From positions 1 to 15,967 of the forward strand of contig CADCQZ010000016.1 in NCBI GenBank assembly GCA_902803675.1: a stretch of DNA of 15,967 bases. The letters run 5' to 3'. The stretch's first letter is position 1, and each line of letters opens with the position of its first letter. The notes below the pieces were generated by a model. That model was given only the letters and a program-made list of their open reading frames with translations. It made no database searches and had not been told where the DNA came from. Positions 7,170-15,256 of this stretch are shown in pieces. A program made the translations under genes and the position numbers. Source of the DNA: an uncultured Eubacteriales bacterium (GTDB lineage Bacteria > Bacillota_A > Clostridia > Christensenellales > Aristaeellaceae).

Positions 7170-10010
7170 ATGAGTCCGGAAGACGGGAACAGGTTCAACA
7201 GCGAGTCCGACGCGTCCTACTGGGAGGTGATCCCCGCCTCGGTCCCGGAAAAGGGATATGAGGATGACGCTCCGGAAGAATTTTATGATGAGGCGGAGCC
7301 TGACGGATACGAGGCGCCGCCGGCGGACATCACGCCCAGGAAAAGGACGATCTTCAAAAAGCGCACCCGCAAGCCGTCCTTTATCCTGGGGGTGATCGTC
7401 AACGCGTTCCGCGTCCTGATCATCATGATCCTGTGTGTGGTCCTGGGCGGTATGGGCCTGGTGGCCGGCATCGCCAAGGCCTACGTGGACACCGCGCCGG
7501 AACTGGACCTGGCCGCCATCGATGACCAGGCCCAGACCTCGTTCATCTATGACAGCGCCTATAACCTGATCACCGAGTACAAGGGCACGGAGAACCGGGT
7601 GGTGGTGTCCACCAACACCATGCCCCCCGATCTCAGACATGCCTTCGTGGCGGTGGAGGACGCCCGCTTCTATACCCACAGCGGCGTGGACGTGAAAAGG
7701 ATCGTGGGCGCTTTCGTGTCCAATTTCCTGACCGGTTCCATGCAGGGCGGGTCCACCATCACCCAGCAGCTGATCAAAAACACCCTGCTCTCCAGTGAAA
7801 AATCCTACAAGCGCAAGATCCAGGAAGCTTACCTGGCGATGCAGCTGGAGACCCGCTACACCAAGGATCAGATCCTGGAGAGCTACCTGAACACGATCTA
7901 CCTGGGCGAGGATTACTACGGGGTCAAGACGGCGGCCTACGGCTACTTCGGCAAGGACGACCTGTCCACTCTGACCCTGCGGGAATGCGCCATGCTGGCG
8001 GGGGTGTGCAACAGCCCCTACTATTATAATCCGCGCCGAAATTTCTATCTGCGGGAAAGCACCGATACGGTGGACTATCCGGCCATGACCAACAACCGGA
8101 CGGACTATGTGCTCCGGTGCATGTATGAGAACCAGTTCATCACCCGGGAGGCGTACGAGGCGGCCCTGGATCCGTCCACGGCCAACGTGCTGAGGGAATC
8201 GCCGGAGAGCACCCAGCTGTATGATTACCCCCACTATGTGGAATACGCCATCAAGGAAGCCATCGGGATCCTGCTGAAGAAGAACGGCCTGGAGAATACC
8301 GCGGAGAACCGCTCCAGGATGGACCGGGCCCTGCGGACGGGCGGCTATCACATATACCTGGCCATCGATACCGAGATCCAGAAGGCCGTGGAGGATACCC
8401 TTTACGGTTTCAGCTCCTGGCCGGCTCTGAGGGATCCGGCCGACGGTGTTTACCGGGCGAAGAATTCCGACGGCACCTACGAGGAGATCCCCCAGCCCCA
8501 GGCGGCGGCGGTGGTGATGGATTACCGCACCGGGGAGATCAAGGCCATCGTGGGCTCCAGGACCCGGCCCACCACCCGCAAGACCCTGAACCGGGCCACA
8601 GACATGAACATGCCCGTGGGCTCCGCCATCAAGCCCCTGGGCGTTTACGCGCCCGCCATCGAGAACGGGGCCGGGGGCGGCAGCGTGCTGTACAATATGC
8701 CCGTTCCGGTGGACGGCTGGATCGGCTCGGACGGCAAGGATACCTGGCCGCAGAATTACGGCGGGAGCAGCTACCGCGGGCCCGAGCCCTCGCGGGAGGC
8801 CCTCGTCCGGTCGGACAATACCGCCGCGGCGTACTGCATGAGCACCTATGTGGGGGTGGACCGCGCGGCGGATACCCTCCGGGAACTGGGCGTCAGCGAG
8901 AGCCATATCAACCGCACGCCCTTCGGCGTCACTCTGGGCTCTTCCGGCGTCACGCCCCTTGAGATGGCCGTGGCCTTCGGCGTCCTGGGCAACGGCGGCG
9001 TTTATCAGACCCCCATGAGCATCCTGGGAATCACCAACAGCGCCGGCGAGACGATCTATGACGCCCACGCTGCGCAGGACCGCCGCCAGATATTCAAGCC
9101 CTCCACCGCTTACCTGACGGTGGATATCCTCAAGGAGGCCGTGTCCAAGGGCACGGGCACCGCCGCGAAGATCAGCGGGCAGACCGTCGCCGGCAAGACC
9201 GGCACCAATTCCGATCAGCGCGGCGTGTTCTTCGCGGGGATGACCGGCTGGTATTCCGGCGCTGTGTGGATCGGGCACGACAATTACAAGCCGCTCTCGT
9301 CCAAGACGACCGGCGGCAACTCGGCCGCGAAGCTCTGGCAGAACTTCATGAGCACCATCCATTCCGTCAAGGGCAAGTCCAACCGGGATATCCTGGACGG
9401 CAATCCGGGCCAGTACGGCTTGGTGCGGGTGACCACCTGCGCGGTCAGCGGCCAGCTGGCGACGGACGCCTGCCTGAAGGACAACATGGGCTACGGCACG
9501 GTGACCGACTGGTGGCCCGAGGACAGCGCGCCCAAGGTGACCTGCCAGATGCACTACACGCTGGACATGTGCGCGGATACCGGTCTTCTGGCCGGCCCGT
9601 ACTGCCCCGACCACGTGCAGCGCTCGGCCGTCATCATCCCCGAGGGCCATCCCCTCTATCAGTACATCGGCACTTCCTATCAGGAAACACTGGTGGATTA
9701 TCTGGGTTCCTTCGCGTCCCTGCGCCTGACGTCGGATGCCCGGGCCAACTCGGCGATCCTCTCCGGCCGCAGGTGCACGCTGCACACCCAGGCGGGCGTC
9801 ACGGTGTCAGCCGATCCGGTCATCGTCGAGGACGCGCGAAATCTGATCCAGAGCGCCCGCAGCCTGGCGTCCTCCCTGGACGAGGCGCGCGCGTGGCCCA
9901 TCTGGGAGGCCGCTTCCCGCCTGGAGGGGCTGCTGGATTCCTCGCCCGCCACAGCCGACCTGATCACCGCCATGACGGCGCTCACCCAGGCGATGGCCGC
10001 GGTTTACTGA
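7170..10010 (+). CDS. Class A penicillin-binding protein (transglycosylase/transpeptidase)
   Basis: Bifunctional peptidoglycan synthase anchored in the membrane, polymerising lipid II and cross-linking stem peptides outside the cell. The 946 residues show an acidic cytoplasmic tail (1-55), a basic stretch (57-68), one membrane segment (about 71-100), a GT51 transglycosylase with catalytic Glu163 in EDARFYTHSGVD and GGSTITQQLIKN (193-204), then a transpeptidase with SxxK Ser485/Lys488 (GSAIKP), SDN (548-550) and KTG (676-678, in GKTGTN). A Cys-containing tail follows (Cys757, 768, 792, 801, 812, 869), ending in an Ala/Ser-rich, probably helical segment (about 880-946). ATG at 7170 is chosen because GAGG at 7161-7164 gives five-base spacing; an in-frame ATG at 7140 lacks a ribosome site, and further extension would overlap the ligase gene. 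The closest named type is PBP1A. Confidence 0.95.
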   Translation: MSPEDGNRFNSESDASYWEVIPASVPEKGYEDDAPEEFYDEAEPDGYEAPPADITPRKRTIFKKRTRKPSFILGVIVNAFRVLIIMILCVVLGGMGLVAGIAKAYVDTAPELDLAAIDDQAQTSFIYDSAYNLITEYKGTENRVVVSTNTMPPDLRHAFVAVEDARFYTHSGVDVKRIVGAFVSNFLTGSMQGGSTITQQLIKNTLLSSEKSYKRKIQEAYLAMQLETRYTKDQILESYLNTIYLGEDYYGVKTAAYGYFGKDDLSTLTLRECAMLAGVCNSPYYYNPRRNFYLRESTDTVDYPAMTNNRTDYVLRCMYENQFITREAYEAALDPSTANVLRESPESTQLYDYPHYVEYAIKEAIGILLKKNGLENTAENRSRMDRALRTGGYHIYLAIDTEIQKAVEDTLYGFSSWPALRDPADGVYRAKNSDGTYEEIPQPQAAAVVMDYRTGEIKAIVGSRTRPTTRKTLNRATDMNMPVGSAIKPLGVYAPAIENGAGGGSVLYNMPVPVDGWIGSDGKDTWPQNYGGSSYRGPEPSREALVRSDNTAAAYCMSTYVGVDRAADTLRELGVSESHINRTPFGVTLGSSGVTPLEMAVAFGVLGNGGVYQTPMSILGITNSAGETIYDAHAAQDRRQIFKPSTAYLTVDILKEAVSKGTGTAAKISGQTVAGKTGTNSDQRGVFFAGMTGWYSGAVWIGHDNYKPLSSKTTGGNSAAKLWQNFMSTIHSVKGKSNRDILDGNPGQYGLVRVTTCAVSGQLATDACLKDNMGYGTVTDWWPEDSAPKVTCQMHYTLDMCADTGLLAGPYCPDHVQRSAVIIPEGHPLYQYIGTSYQETLVDYLGSFASLRLTSDARANSAILSGRRCTLHTQAGVTVSADPVIVEDARNLIQSARSLASSLDEARAWPIWEAASRLEGLLDSSPATADLITAMTALTQAMAAVY

Positions 10011-10016
10011 CCCGGG

Positions 10017-10045
10017 TTGACAAAACCAGTCATTTGACCGATAAT
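10017..10045 (+). promoter_or_regulatory. Consensus sigma-A promoter of the DUF512-der-plsY operon
   Basis: A perfect -35 TTGACA (10017-10022), 17-bp spacer and GATAAT (10040-10045, 5 of 6) make this the best promoter match in the window. It sits in the 58-bp gap after the PBP stop. The start near 10052 leaves a leader of only about 17 bases. A small inverted repeat, CCCGT (10047-10051) and ACGGG (10057-10061), overlaps the start and the G-rich ribosome site. Confidence 0.82.
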
Positions 10046-10068
10046 ACCCGTGATGAACGGGGGTACGC

Positions 10069-11382
10069 ATGAAGATAAAGATCAGATCTGTCAGGCGCGG
10101 CGCACCGGCGTGGAGCGCCGGCATCCGGGCAGGGGATCATATACTGTCCATCAACGGTGAGGAAGTCATCGACGAGATCGACTATCAGGCCCTGACATCG
10201 GAGGCGCTGGTGCGCATCGATCTGGAAGGGCCGGATGGGGCCAGGCGGCACACGGTGATCCGCAAGGCGCCTGAGGAGCCCCTGGGCCTGGAGATGGACG
10301 AATCCTTCGCGATCACCCCCAGACTGTGCGCCAACAAATGCGTGTTCTGTTTCGTGGAGCAGATGCCCGAAGGCCTCCGCCCCAGCCTTTACGTCAGGGA
10401 TGACGACTGGCGCATGTCCCTGATGATGGGGTCCTTCATCACCCTGACCAATGTGGGCGAAAAGGAGTTTTCCCGCATCCTCCGGCGCAGGGCGTCCCCG
10501 CTCTATATCTCCGTGCACACCACCAACATGGCTTTGCGGGAGAAAATGCTGGGCTGTCCCCGGGCGGGCCTGCTGATGGACCAGCTCGGGCGTTTGACCG
10601 CCCAGGGGCTCGACTTCCACGCCCAGGTGGTGCTCTGTCCCGGCTGGAATGACGGCCCCGAGCTGGACCGCACTCTTTCGGACCTGGCGGCTTTCCGCCC
10701 CCATGTGAAGAGCGTCGCCCTGGTGCCCGTGGGGCTGACCCGGTTCCGGGACGGTCTCACGCCCCTGACGCCTTACGACGCTCAGGGAGCGGCGGCGCTG
10801 CTGGAACAAACCGAGCGCTGGCAGGGAACGTTCCTTGACCGATTCGGTACCCGTCTTGTTTTCCCGGCGGACGAGTTTTATTCCCTGGCAGGGCGGGAGC
10901 CTCCCGACGAGGAAGCTTATGAGGGCTATCCCCAGATCGAGAACGGCGTGGGGATGCTGCGTCAGCTGGAGCAGGAGCTCTCCGCCGCCTCGCGTCTTTA
11001 CGCCGGCACGAAGGCGGATGACCGTCATGTGACCATCGCCTGCGGAACGGGCATGGCCCCTCACATGGAAAGGCTCCTCACCCGGTGGGGGCCCGTTGGG
11101 CTCCGGTGGCGCGTGATCCCCGTGGTGAATCATTTTTTCGGTGAGACGGTCACGGTCAGCGGCCTGATGACCGGCAGGGACCTTGCCAAACTGCTCCGTG
11201 ACGAAAAGACCGATCAGATCCTCATCACCCGGTCCATCCTGCGCAGCGAGGGGGACATGACCCTGGACAATATGACCGTCGAAGAGCTGCGGGCCGCGCT
11301 TCCCGCACCTGTCACCTTCGTAGGGGACGGTTTCGATCTCTATGAAGCGCTACTCTATCAGGAAAGGCATCAGGACCAATGA
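10069..11382 (+). CDS. PDZ-domain radical SAM protein, DUF512 family
   Basis: Uncharacterised Fe-S protein of 437 residues. An N-terminal PDZ-like domain (about 1-60, with GAPAWSAGIRAGDHILSING) precedes a radical SAM-like core whose cluster motif is Cys87-x3-Cys91-x2-Cys94 (CANKCVFC), the CX3CX2C spacing expected for binding a [4Fe-4S] cluster and S-adenosylmethionine. The C-terminal part (about 215-430), with FPADEFY (265-271) and GTGMAP (326-331), fits the DUF512 region. The family is widespread in Firmicutes and cyanobacteria; as far as I know no reaction is established, and the gene is often found beside der. Here its TGA overlaps the der ATG in ATGA (11379-11382), pointing to translational coupling. 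The ribosome site is weak (GGGGG at 10059-10063). No signal peptide is visible, so it should act in the cytoplasm. Confidence 0.92.
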   Translation: MKIKIRSVRRGAPAWSAGIRAGDHILSINGEEVIDEIDYQALTSEALVRIDLEGPDGARRHTVIRKAPEEPLGLEMDESFAITPRLCANKCVFCFVEQMPEGLRPSLYVRDDDWRMSLMMGSFITLTNVGEKEFSRILRRRASPLYISVHTTNMALREKMLGCPRAGLLMDQLGRLTAQGLDFHAQVVLCPGWNDGPELDRTLSDLAAFRPHVKSVALVPVGLTRFRDGLTPLTPYDAQGAAALLEQTERWQGTFLDRFGTRLVFPADEFYSLAGREPPDEEAYEGYPQIENGVGMLRQLEQELSAASRLYAGTKADDRHVTIACGTGMAPHMERLLTRWGPVGLRWRVIPVVNHFFGETVTVSGLMTGRDLAKLLRDEKTDQILITRSILRSEGDMTLDNMTVEELRAALPAPVTFVGDGFDLYEALLYQERHQDQ

Positions 11383-12719
11383 ACCGCAGCAAACCGCTCG
11401 TCGCCATCGTGGGACGTCCCAATGTGGGCAAATCCACCTTTTTCAACAAGATCGCCGGCAGGCGTATCTCCATCGTGGAGGATACCCCCGGCGTGACCAG
11501 GGACCGCATCTACGCCGATACCACCTGGAACGGCCGGTCCTTCACGCTCATCGATACCGGCGGCATCGATCCCAAGAGCGACGACAAGCTCCTGTCCCTG
11601 ATGCGTCATCAGGCGAACCTGGCGATCGACACGGCGGACGTGATCTGCTTCTTCACCGACGGCCGGGCCGGCCTGATGCCGGATGACGAGGAAGTGGCGG
11701 TGCTGCTGCGCCGCACGCGCAAGCCGGTGATCCTCGTGGTCAATAAGGTGGACTACGCCGGTGTGCAGGAAAATGTCTACGACTTCTACGCCCTGGGCCT
11801 GGGCGATCCGGTGGCCGTATCGTCCACCAACATGCTGGGCCTGGGCGATCTTCTGGACCGCATCGTGTCCCTGCTGCCTGAATATGAGGAGCCGGAGGAG
11901 GAGGACACGGTCATCCAGCTGGCGGTGGTGGGCCGCCCCAACGTGGGCAAGTCCTCTCTGGTCAACCGTCTCCTCAGGGAGGAAAGGTCCATGGTGTCGG
12001 ATATCCCCGGCACCACCCGGGACGCCATCGACACCCCGTACGAGGCCAAGGACGGCACCCGGTACAACGTGATCGACACCGCGGGCATCCGCCGCAAAAA
12101 GAACGTGGAGGAGGCCACCCTGGAGCGCTACAGCGTGCTCAGGTCCATCGCGGCCATCCGCCGCTGCGACGTGGCGCTTTTGATCCTGGACGCCAATGAC
12201 GGCGTGACGGAGCAGGATACGAAGATCGCCGGCATCATCCGCAAGGAGGGCAAGGCCTGCGTGGTGGCTGTCAACAAATGGGACAGCGTGGAGAAGACCA
12301 CCGGCACCCTGGAGAGCAGCCTCAAACAGGTCCTCAGCGATCTGAAATTCATGGATTACGCCAAGGTGCTGCATATCTCGGCCCTGACCGGTCAGAGGAC
12401 CGACAAGGTCCTGGAGGCCGTCAAGGACGCCTATGACCAGTATTCGCGCCGCGTGCCCACGGGCGCTCTCAACGATGTCCTGGGCGACGCGCAGATGGCG
12501 CTCCAGCCTCCCATGAGCGGCGGCAGGCGCCTGAAGATCTATTACGGCACCCAGCCCACGGCCTGCCCGCCCACCGTGGCGCTGTTCGTCAACGACGAGG
12601 AACTGATGCATTTTTCCTACCAGCGTTACCTTGAAAACTGCCTTCGCAAGGCCTTCGGATTCGAGGGCACTCCCATCCGGTTCGAACTGAGAGAACGCTC
12701 AAAGGAGGACCAGCGGTGA
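11379..12719 (+). CDS. der: Der (EngA), double-GTPase for 50S ribosome assembly
   Basis: Essential tandem GTPase that binds the maturing 50S subunit. The 446 residues contain two complete G domains: G1 GRPNVGKS (12-19), G3 DTGG (59-62) and G4 NKVD (122-125); then G1 GRPNVGKS (185-192), G3 DTAG (233-236) and G4 NKWD (299-302). They are joined by an acidic linker (168-177, rich in Glu) and followed by a KH-like C-terminal domain (about 360-446). The length is typical. The start overlaps the stop of the DUF512 gene by 4 bp and has only a weak AGGA nearby, so translation is probably coupled to the upstream gene. Its 3' end carries the AAAGGAGG site for plsY and overlaps it by 4 bp (GTGA). Confidence 0.98.
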   Translation: MNRSKPLVAIVGRPNVGKSTFFNKIAGRRISIVEDTPGVTRDRIYADTTWNGRSFTLIDTGGIDPKSDDKLLSLMRHQANLAIDTADVICFFTDGRAGLMPDDEEVAVLLRRTRKPVILVVNKVDYAGVQENVYDFYALGLGDPVAVSSTNMLGLGDLLDRIVSLLPEYEEPEEEDTVIQLAVVGRPNVGKSSLVNRLLREERSMVSDIPGTTRDAIDTPYEAKDGTRYNVIDTAGIRRKKNVEEATLERYSVLRSIAAIRRCDVALLILDANDGVTEQDTKIAGIIRKEGKACVVAVNKWDSVEKTTGTLESSLKQVLSDLKFMDYAKVLHISALTGQRTDKVLEAVKDAYDQYSRRVPTGALNDVLGDAQMALQPPMSGGRRLKIYYGTQPTACPPTVALFVNDEELMHFSYQRYLENCLRKAFGFEGTPIRFELRERSKEDQR

Positions 12720-13324
12720 TGAGCGGCCAGATGCTCCTGAAGATCGCTGTGTGCGTGATCGTTCCCTATCTGCTGGGGTCCGTATCCGTCGGTATCCTGG
12801 TGGGGAAGCGGAACGGGCACGATATCCGCAATGAGGGCAGCAGGAATACCGGTGCCAGCAACGTTTTAAGGTCCGTGGGCATCCGGGCGGCGGCGGTGAC
12901 CTTCCTGGGGGATTTCCTCAAAGCGGCTCTGGCCGTGCTCCTGGGGCAGGCGCTCCTTTCCCGGGACGGCGGCATGCTCGCCGGGCTGTTCGTGATCATC
13001 GGGCATAACTGGCCGGTGTTCTTCTCTTTCCGCGGCGGCAAGGGCATCGCCTGTTCCGCCGCCGTACTGCTGATGACTTACTTCTGGCAGGGTGCGGCCG
13101 CGGCTGTCCTCTGCCTCATCGTGATCTGGCTGACCCGGTACATCTCTGTCGGTTCCTTGACGCTTGTATCCGTATTCGCGGTGCTTTTGTTCATCACCGA
13201 AGGTGTCTGGCCCTGCGGCGTCTGGGCGCTGGCCCTGGCGGTGATGGCCTTTATCCGCCACCGCGCCAATCTCGTCCGGCTGAGGCAGGGCACGGAGAAC
13301 AAGATCACATTTCACAGGCGGTGA
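12716..13324 (+). CDS. plsY: PlsY, acyl-phosphate:glycerol-3-phosphate acyltransferase
   Basis: Integral membrane enzyme that moves an acyl group from acyl-phosphate (made by PlsX) to glycerol-3-phosphate, the first step of phospholipid synthesis in most bacteria. The 202 residues are strongly hydrophobic, with about five to seven membrane segments. They contain the family motifs GSRNTGASNVLR (41-52), the conserved GHNWPVFFSFRGGKG (96-110), and a late basic segment RHRANLVRLRQGTENK (181-196). GTG at 12716 is preferred, seven bases after GGAGG (12704-12708); an ATG at 12719 is the alternative and would remove one residue. It overlaps der by 4 bp, so it is the last gene of the DUF512-der-plsY operon. 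No gpsA follows, although that gene is often next in related genomes. Confidence 0.96.
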   Translation: MMSGQMLLKIAVCVIVPYLLGSVSVGILVGKRNGHDIRNEGSRNTGASNVLRSVGIRAAAVTFLGDFLKAALAVLLGQALLSRDGGMLAGLFVIIGHNWPVFFSFRGGKGIACSAAVLLMTYFWQGAAAAVLCLIVIWLTRYISVGSLTLVSVFAVLLFITEGVWPCGVWALALAVMAFIRHRANLVRLRQGTENKITFHRR

Positions 13325-13330
13325 GCCGCT

Positions 13331-13344
13331 CAAAAACGTTTTTG
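13331..13344. repeat. 14-bp perfect palindrome after plsY
   Basis: CAAAAACGTTTTTG reads the same on both strands and starts 6 bp after the plsY stop. It is AT-rich with almost no room for a loop, so it is a poor terminator. It may be a protein-binding site at the edge of the AT-rich plsY-rnj gap or simply chance. Confidence 0.35.
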
Positions 13345-13413
13345 TTATTCAGTTTGTCCAGTATTCTGACGATTTATTGTGAAATACCTATATAGGCTTT
13401 GATCGCGGATATA

Positions 13414-13422
13414 TGTTAAAAT
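13414..13422 (+). promoter_or_regulatory. Extended -10 of the RNase J promoter
   Basis: TGT-TAAAAT is an extended -10 (TGn plus 5 of 6 to TATAAT). No good -35 lies 16-18 bp upstream (GGCTTT region), which extended -10 promoters can tolerate. The gap from 13325 to 13491 is much more AT-rich than the flanking genes, as expected for a promoter region. A 10-bp palindrome CCTATATAGG at 13387-13396 lies 20 bp further upstream. The predicted start is near 13429. Confidence 0.5.
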
Positions 13423-13424
13423 CA

Positions 13425-13450
13425 ACCGTATCAACACAGTTGTATACGGT
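13425..13450 (+). promoter_or_regulatory. Dyad in the RNase J leader (operator or hairpin)
   Basis: ACCGTATCAAC (13425-13435) and GTTG-T-ATACGGT (13439-13450) pair over 11 bp with one bulged T and a 3-nt loop, ACA. If transcription starts near 13429, the dyad straddles the start, which favours an operator. If an upstream promoter is used, the whole hairpin would be in the RNA leader, 41 bases before the start codon. The ribosome site AAAGGAG is at 13478-13484. Confidence 0.45.
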
Positions 13451-13491
13451 TTATCATCATATGCTTCACGGCCCCCGAAAGGAGAGACTGT

Positions 13492-15150
13492 ATGCCTTCT
13501 AAAATCAAGATCATCCCCCTTGGCGGCGTGGATGAGATCGGCAAGAATATCACCGCCATCGAGTACGAGGATGATATCATCGTTGTGGACTGCGGATCGG
13601 TGTTCCCGAGCGACGACATGCTGGGGATCGACCTGGTCATTCCCGACGTATCCTACCTGGTAGCCAACAAGGACCGGGTGCGGGGCTTCGTGTTCACCCA
13701 CGGGCATGAGGACCATATCGGCGCCACGCCCTATGTGCTCCAGCAGGTGCCCGCGCCGATCTACGGCACCCGGCTCACCCTGGCGCTGATCGATATCAAG
13801 CTTCGCGAACGCCGCGTCAACGGCATCGCGTTCAATACCGTCACGCCCCCGCAGGAGGTGCGTCTGGGCAAGTTTACTGTCCGGTTCATCAAGGTGAACC
13901 ATTCCATCCCCGGCGCCTGCGCGCTGATCATCACCTGCCCGGCGGGCACCATCGTCCATTCCGGCGACTTCAAGATCGACTATACCCCGGTGGACGGGCA
14001 GGTGACCGATCTGAGCAGCCTGGCCGCGGCGGGGGACAGGGGAGTCCTGGCCCTTCTGTGCGAGAGCACCAATATCGAGCGGCCCGGCTACACCATGAGC
14101 GAGCGGAAGATCGGCGATACTTTCAAGGATCAGTTCCTCAACGCCAAGGGCCGGGTCATCGTGGCCATGTTCGCCAGCAATATCAACCGTCTCCAGCAGG
14201 TGATCGACAGCGCCATCAGCTTCGATCGGAAGGTCTGCTTCGTGGGGCGCAGCATGGTCAGCGTCTCCCAGGTGGCTATGGATCTGGGCGAGCTGGTGAT
14301 CCCGCCGGACTATCTCCTGGAGATCGACGATCTGGACAATTATCCGGACGATCAGATCCTCATCATGACCACCGGCAGCCAGGGCGAGCCCATGAGCGGC
14401 CTGACACGGATGGCTTTCTCCGAGCACCGCAAGCTGGCCATCAAGCGCAGCGACAAGGTGATCATCTCCGCGACCCCGATCCCCGGCAACGAGAAATTCG
14501 TTTCCCGGGTCATCAACCAGCTCTACCGCTGCGGGGCCGAGGTGATCTATGACGCCATGGCGGCGGTGCACGTGTCCGGCCATGCCTGCCAGGAGGAGAT
14601 CAAGCTGTTCCACACGCTGGTGCGGCCCAAATACTTCATGCCGGTCCACGGCGAGTACCGCATGCTCTGGCAGCACGCCGAGCTGGCCGAGAGCCTGGGC
14701 ATGCCCCGGGAGAACATCATCCTGCCCGTGGCGGGCGAGGTGGTGGAGATCGGTGAGGACTCCATCGCTGTTACGGGCACCGTGCCCGTGGGCGAGGTGC
14801 TCATCGACGGCCTGGGTATCGGGGACGTGGGCAACATGGTGCTCAAGGACCGCAAACACCTCAGCCAGGACGGCCTGATCATCCTGGCCATGGCCTTTGA
14901 CAGGACCAACAACATCCTCCTCTCCGGGCCGGACGTGATCTCCAGGGGCTTCGTCTATGTCCGGGAGAATGAGGACATCATCGAGAGCACCCGGGACATC
15001 GTGCGGAATATCATCGCTTCTTACGACGTGATCGACGCCGGCGACTGGCCCGGCATCAAGAACCGCATCAAGGATGAGCTGCACCGTTATATCTACGAGA
15101 AGATCAAGCGCAATCCCATGATCATCCCCATCATCGTGGACCTGGGCTGA
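13492..15150 (+). CDS. rnj: Ribonuclease J
   Basis: Metallo-beta-lactamase/beta-CASP nuclease with 5'-to-3' exonuclease and endonuclease activity, central to mRNA decay and rRNA processing in Firmicutes. The 552 residues match the usual length (about 555). The zinc-binding motif is HGHEDH (70-75), with further likely ligands His137 (NHSIPG), Asp159 in HSGDFK (156-161) and His386 in VHGEY. The beta-CASP domain spans about 190-350, with the 5'-phosphate pocket region TTGSQGEP (293-300) and VSGHA (361-365). A short C-terminal domain (about 450-552) serves dimerisation in the family. AAAGGAG lies seven bases before ATG. Only one RNase J gene is in view, so J1 or J2 cannot be assigned. It is convergent with the RNase Y gene. 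Confidence 0.97.
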   Translation: MPSKIKIIPLGGVDEIGKNITAIEYEDDIIVVDCGSVFPSDDMLGIDLVIPDVSYLVANKDRVRGFVFTHGHEDHIGATPYVLQQVPAPIYGTRLTLALIDIKLRERRVNGIAFNTVTPPQEVRLGKFTVRFIKVNHSIPGACALIITCPAGTIVHSGDFKIDYTPVDGQVTDLSSLAAAGDRGVLALLCESTNIERPGYTMSERKIGDTFKDQFLNAKGRVIVAMFASNINRLQQVIDSAISFDRKVCFVGRSMVSVSQVAMDLGELVIPPDYLLEIDDLDNYPDDQILIMTTGSQGEPMSGLTRMAFSEHRKLAIKRSDKVIISATPIPGNEKFVSRVINQLYRCGAEVIYDAMAAVHVSGHACQEEIKLFHTLVRPKYFMPVHGEYRMLWQHAELAESLGMPRENIILPVAGEVVEIGEDSIAVTGTVPVGEVLIDGLGIGDVGNMVLKDRKHLSQDGLIILAMAFDRTNNILLSGPDVISRGFVYVRENEDIIESTRDIVRNIIASYDVIDAGDWPGIKNRIKDELHRYIYEKIKRNPMIIPIIVDLG

Positions 15151-15174
15151 CCCCGGGACCTGAAAGATCATCCG

Positions 15175-15199
15175 CCCTCCGCGTTCGCGGAGGGTTTTT
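15175..15199 (+). terminator. Intrinsic terminator of the RNase J gene
   Basis: A perfect 8-bp stem, CCCTCCGC (15175-15182) and GCGGAGGG (15187-15194), with a GTTC loop, is followed by T5 at 15195-15199. It lies 24 bp after the RNase J stop. Confidence 0.9.
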
Positions 15200-15205
15200 G
15201 CGTGC

Positions 15206-15243
15206 AAAAAAACAGGCTGTCCGGATGGGGGACAGCCTGTTTT
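15206..15243 (-). terminator. Intrinsic terminator of the RNase Y gene, partly bidirectional
   Basis: A perfect 14-bp stem (15209-15222 with 15230-15243), 7-nt loop, core ACAGGCTGTCC. On the minus strand it ends in a run of seven T (A run at 15206-15212), starting 13 bp after the RNase Y stop. On the plus strand T4 follows the GC part, so it can also back up the RNase J terminator. Confidence 0.92.
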
Positions 15244-15256
15244 GATGACAGGATCC

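Noticed and set aside
6792..9785. 997-codon open frame on the minus strand across the ligase end and the PBP
   Set aside because: It lies antisense to two genes with complete catalytic motifs, its translation shows no family features, and it crosses the intergenic gap at 7093-7169.
13331..13344. CAAAAACGTTTTTG as an intrinsic terminator for the plsY operon
   Set aside because: The stem is nearly all A-T and has no proper loop, so it would not pause RNA polymerase well. Kept only as a low-confidence palindrome.
13345..15207. 620-codon open frame on the minus strand across RNase J
   Set aside because: Antisense shadow of a full-length, motif-complete RNase J; it would also start inside the RNase J terminator.
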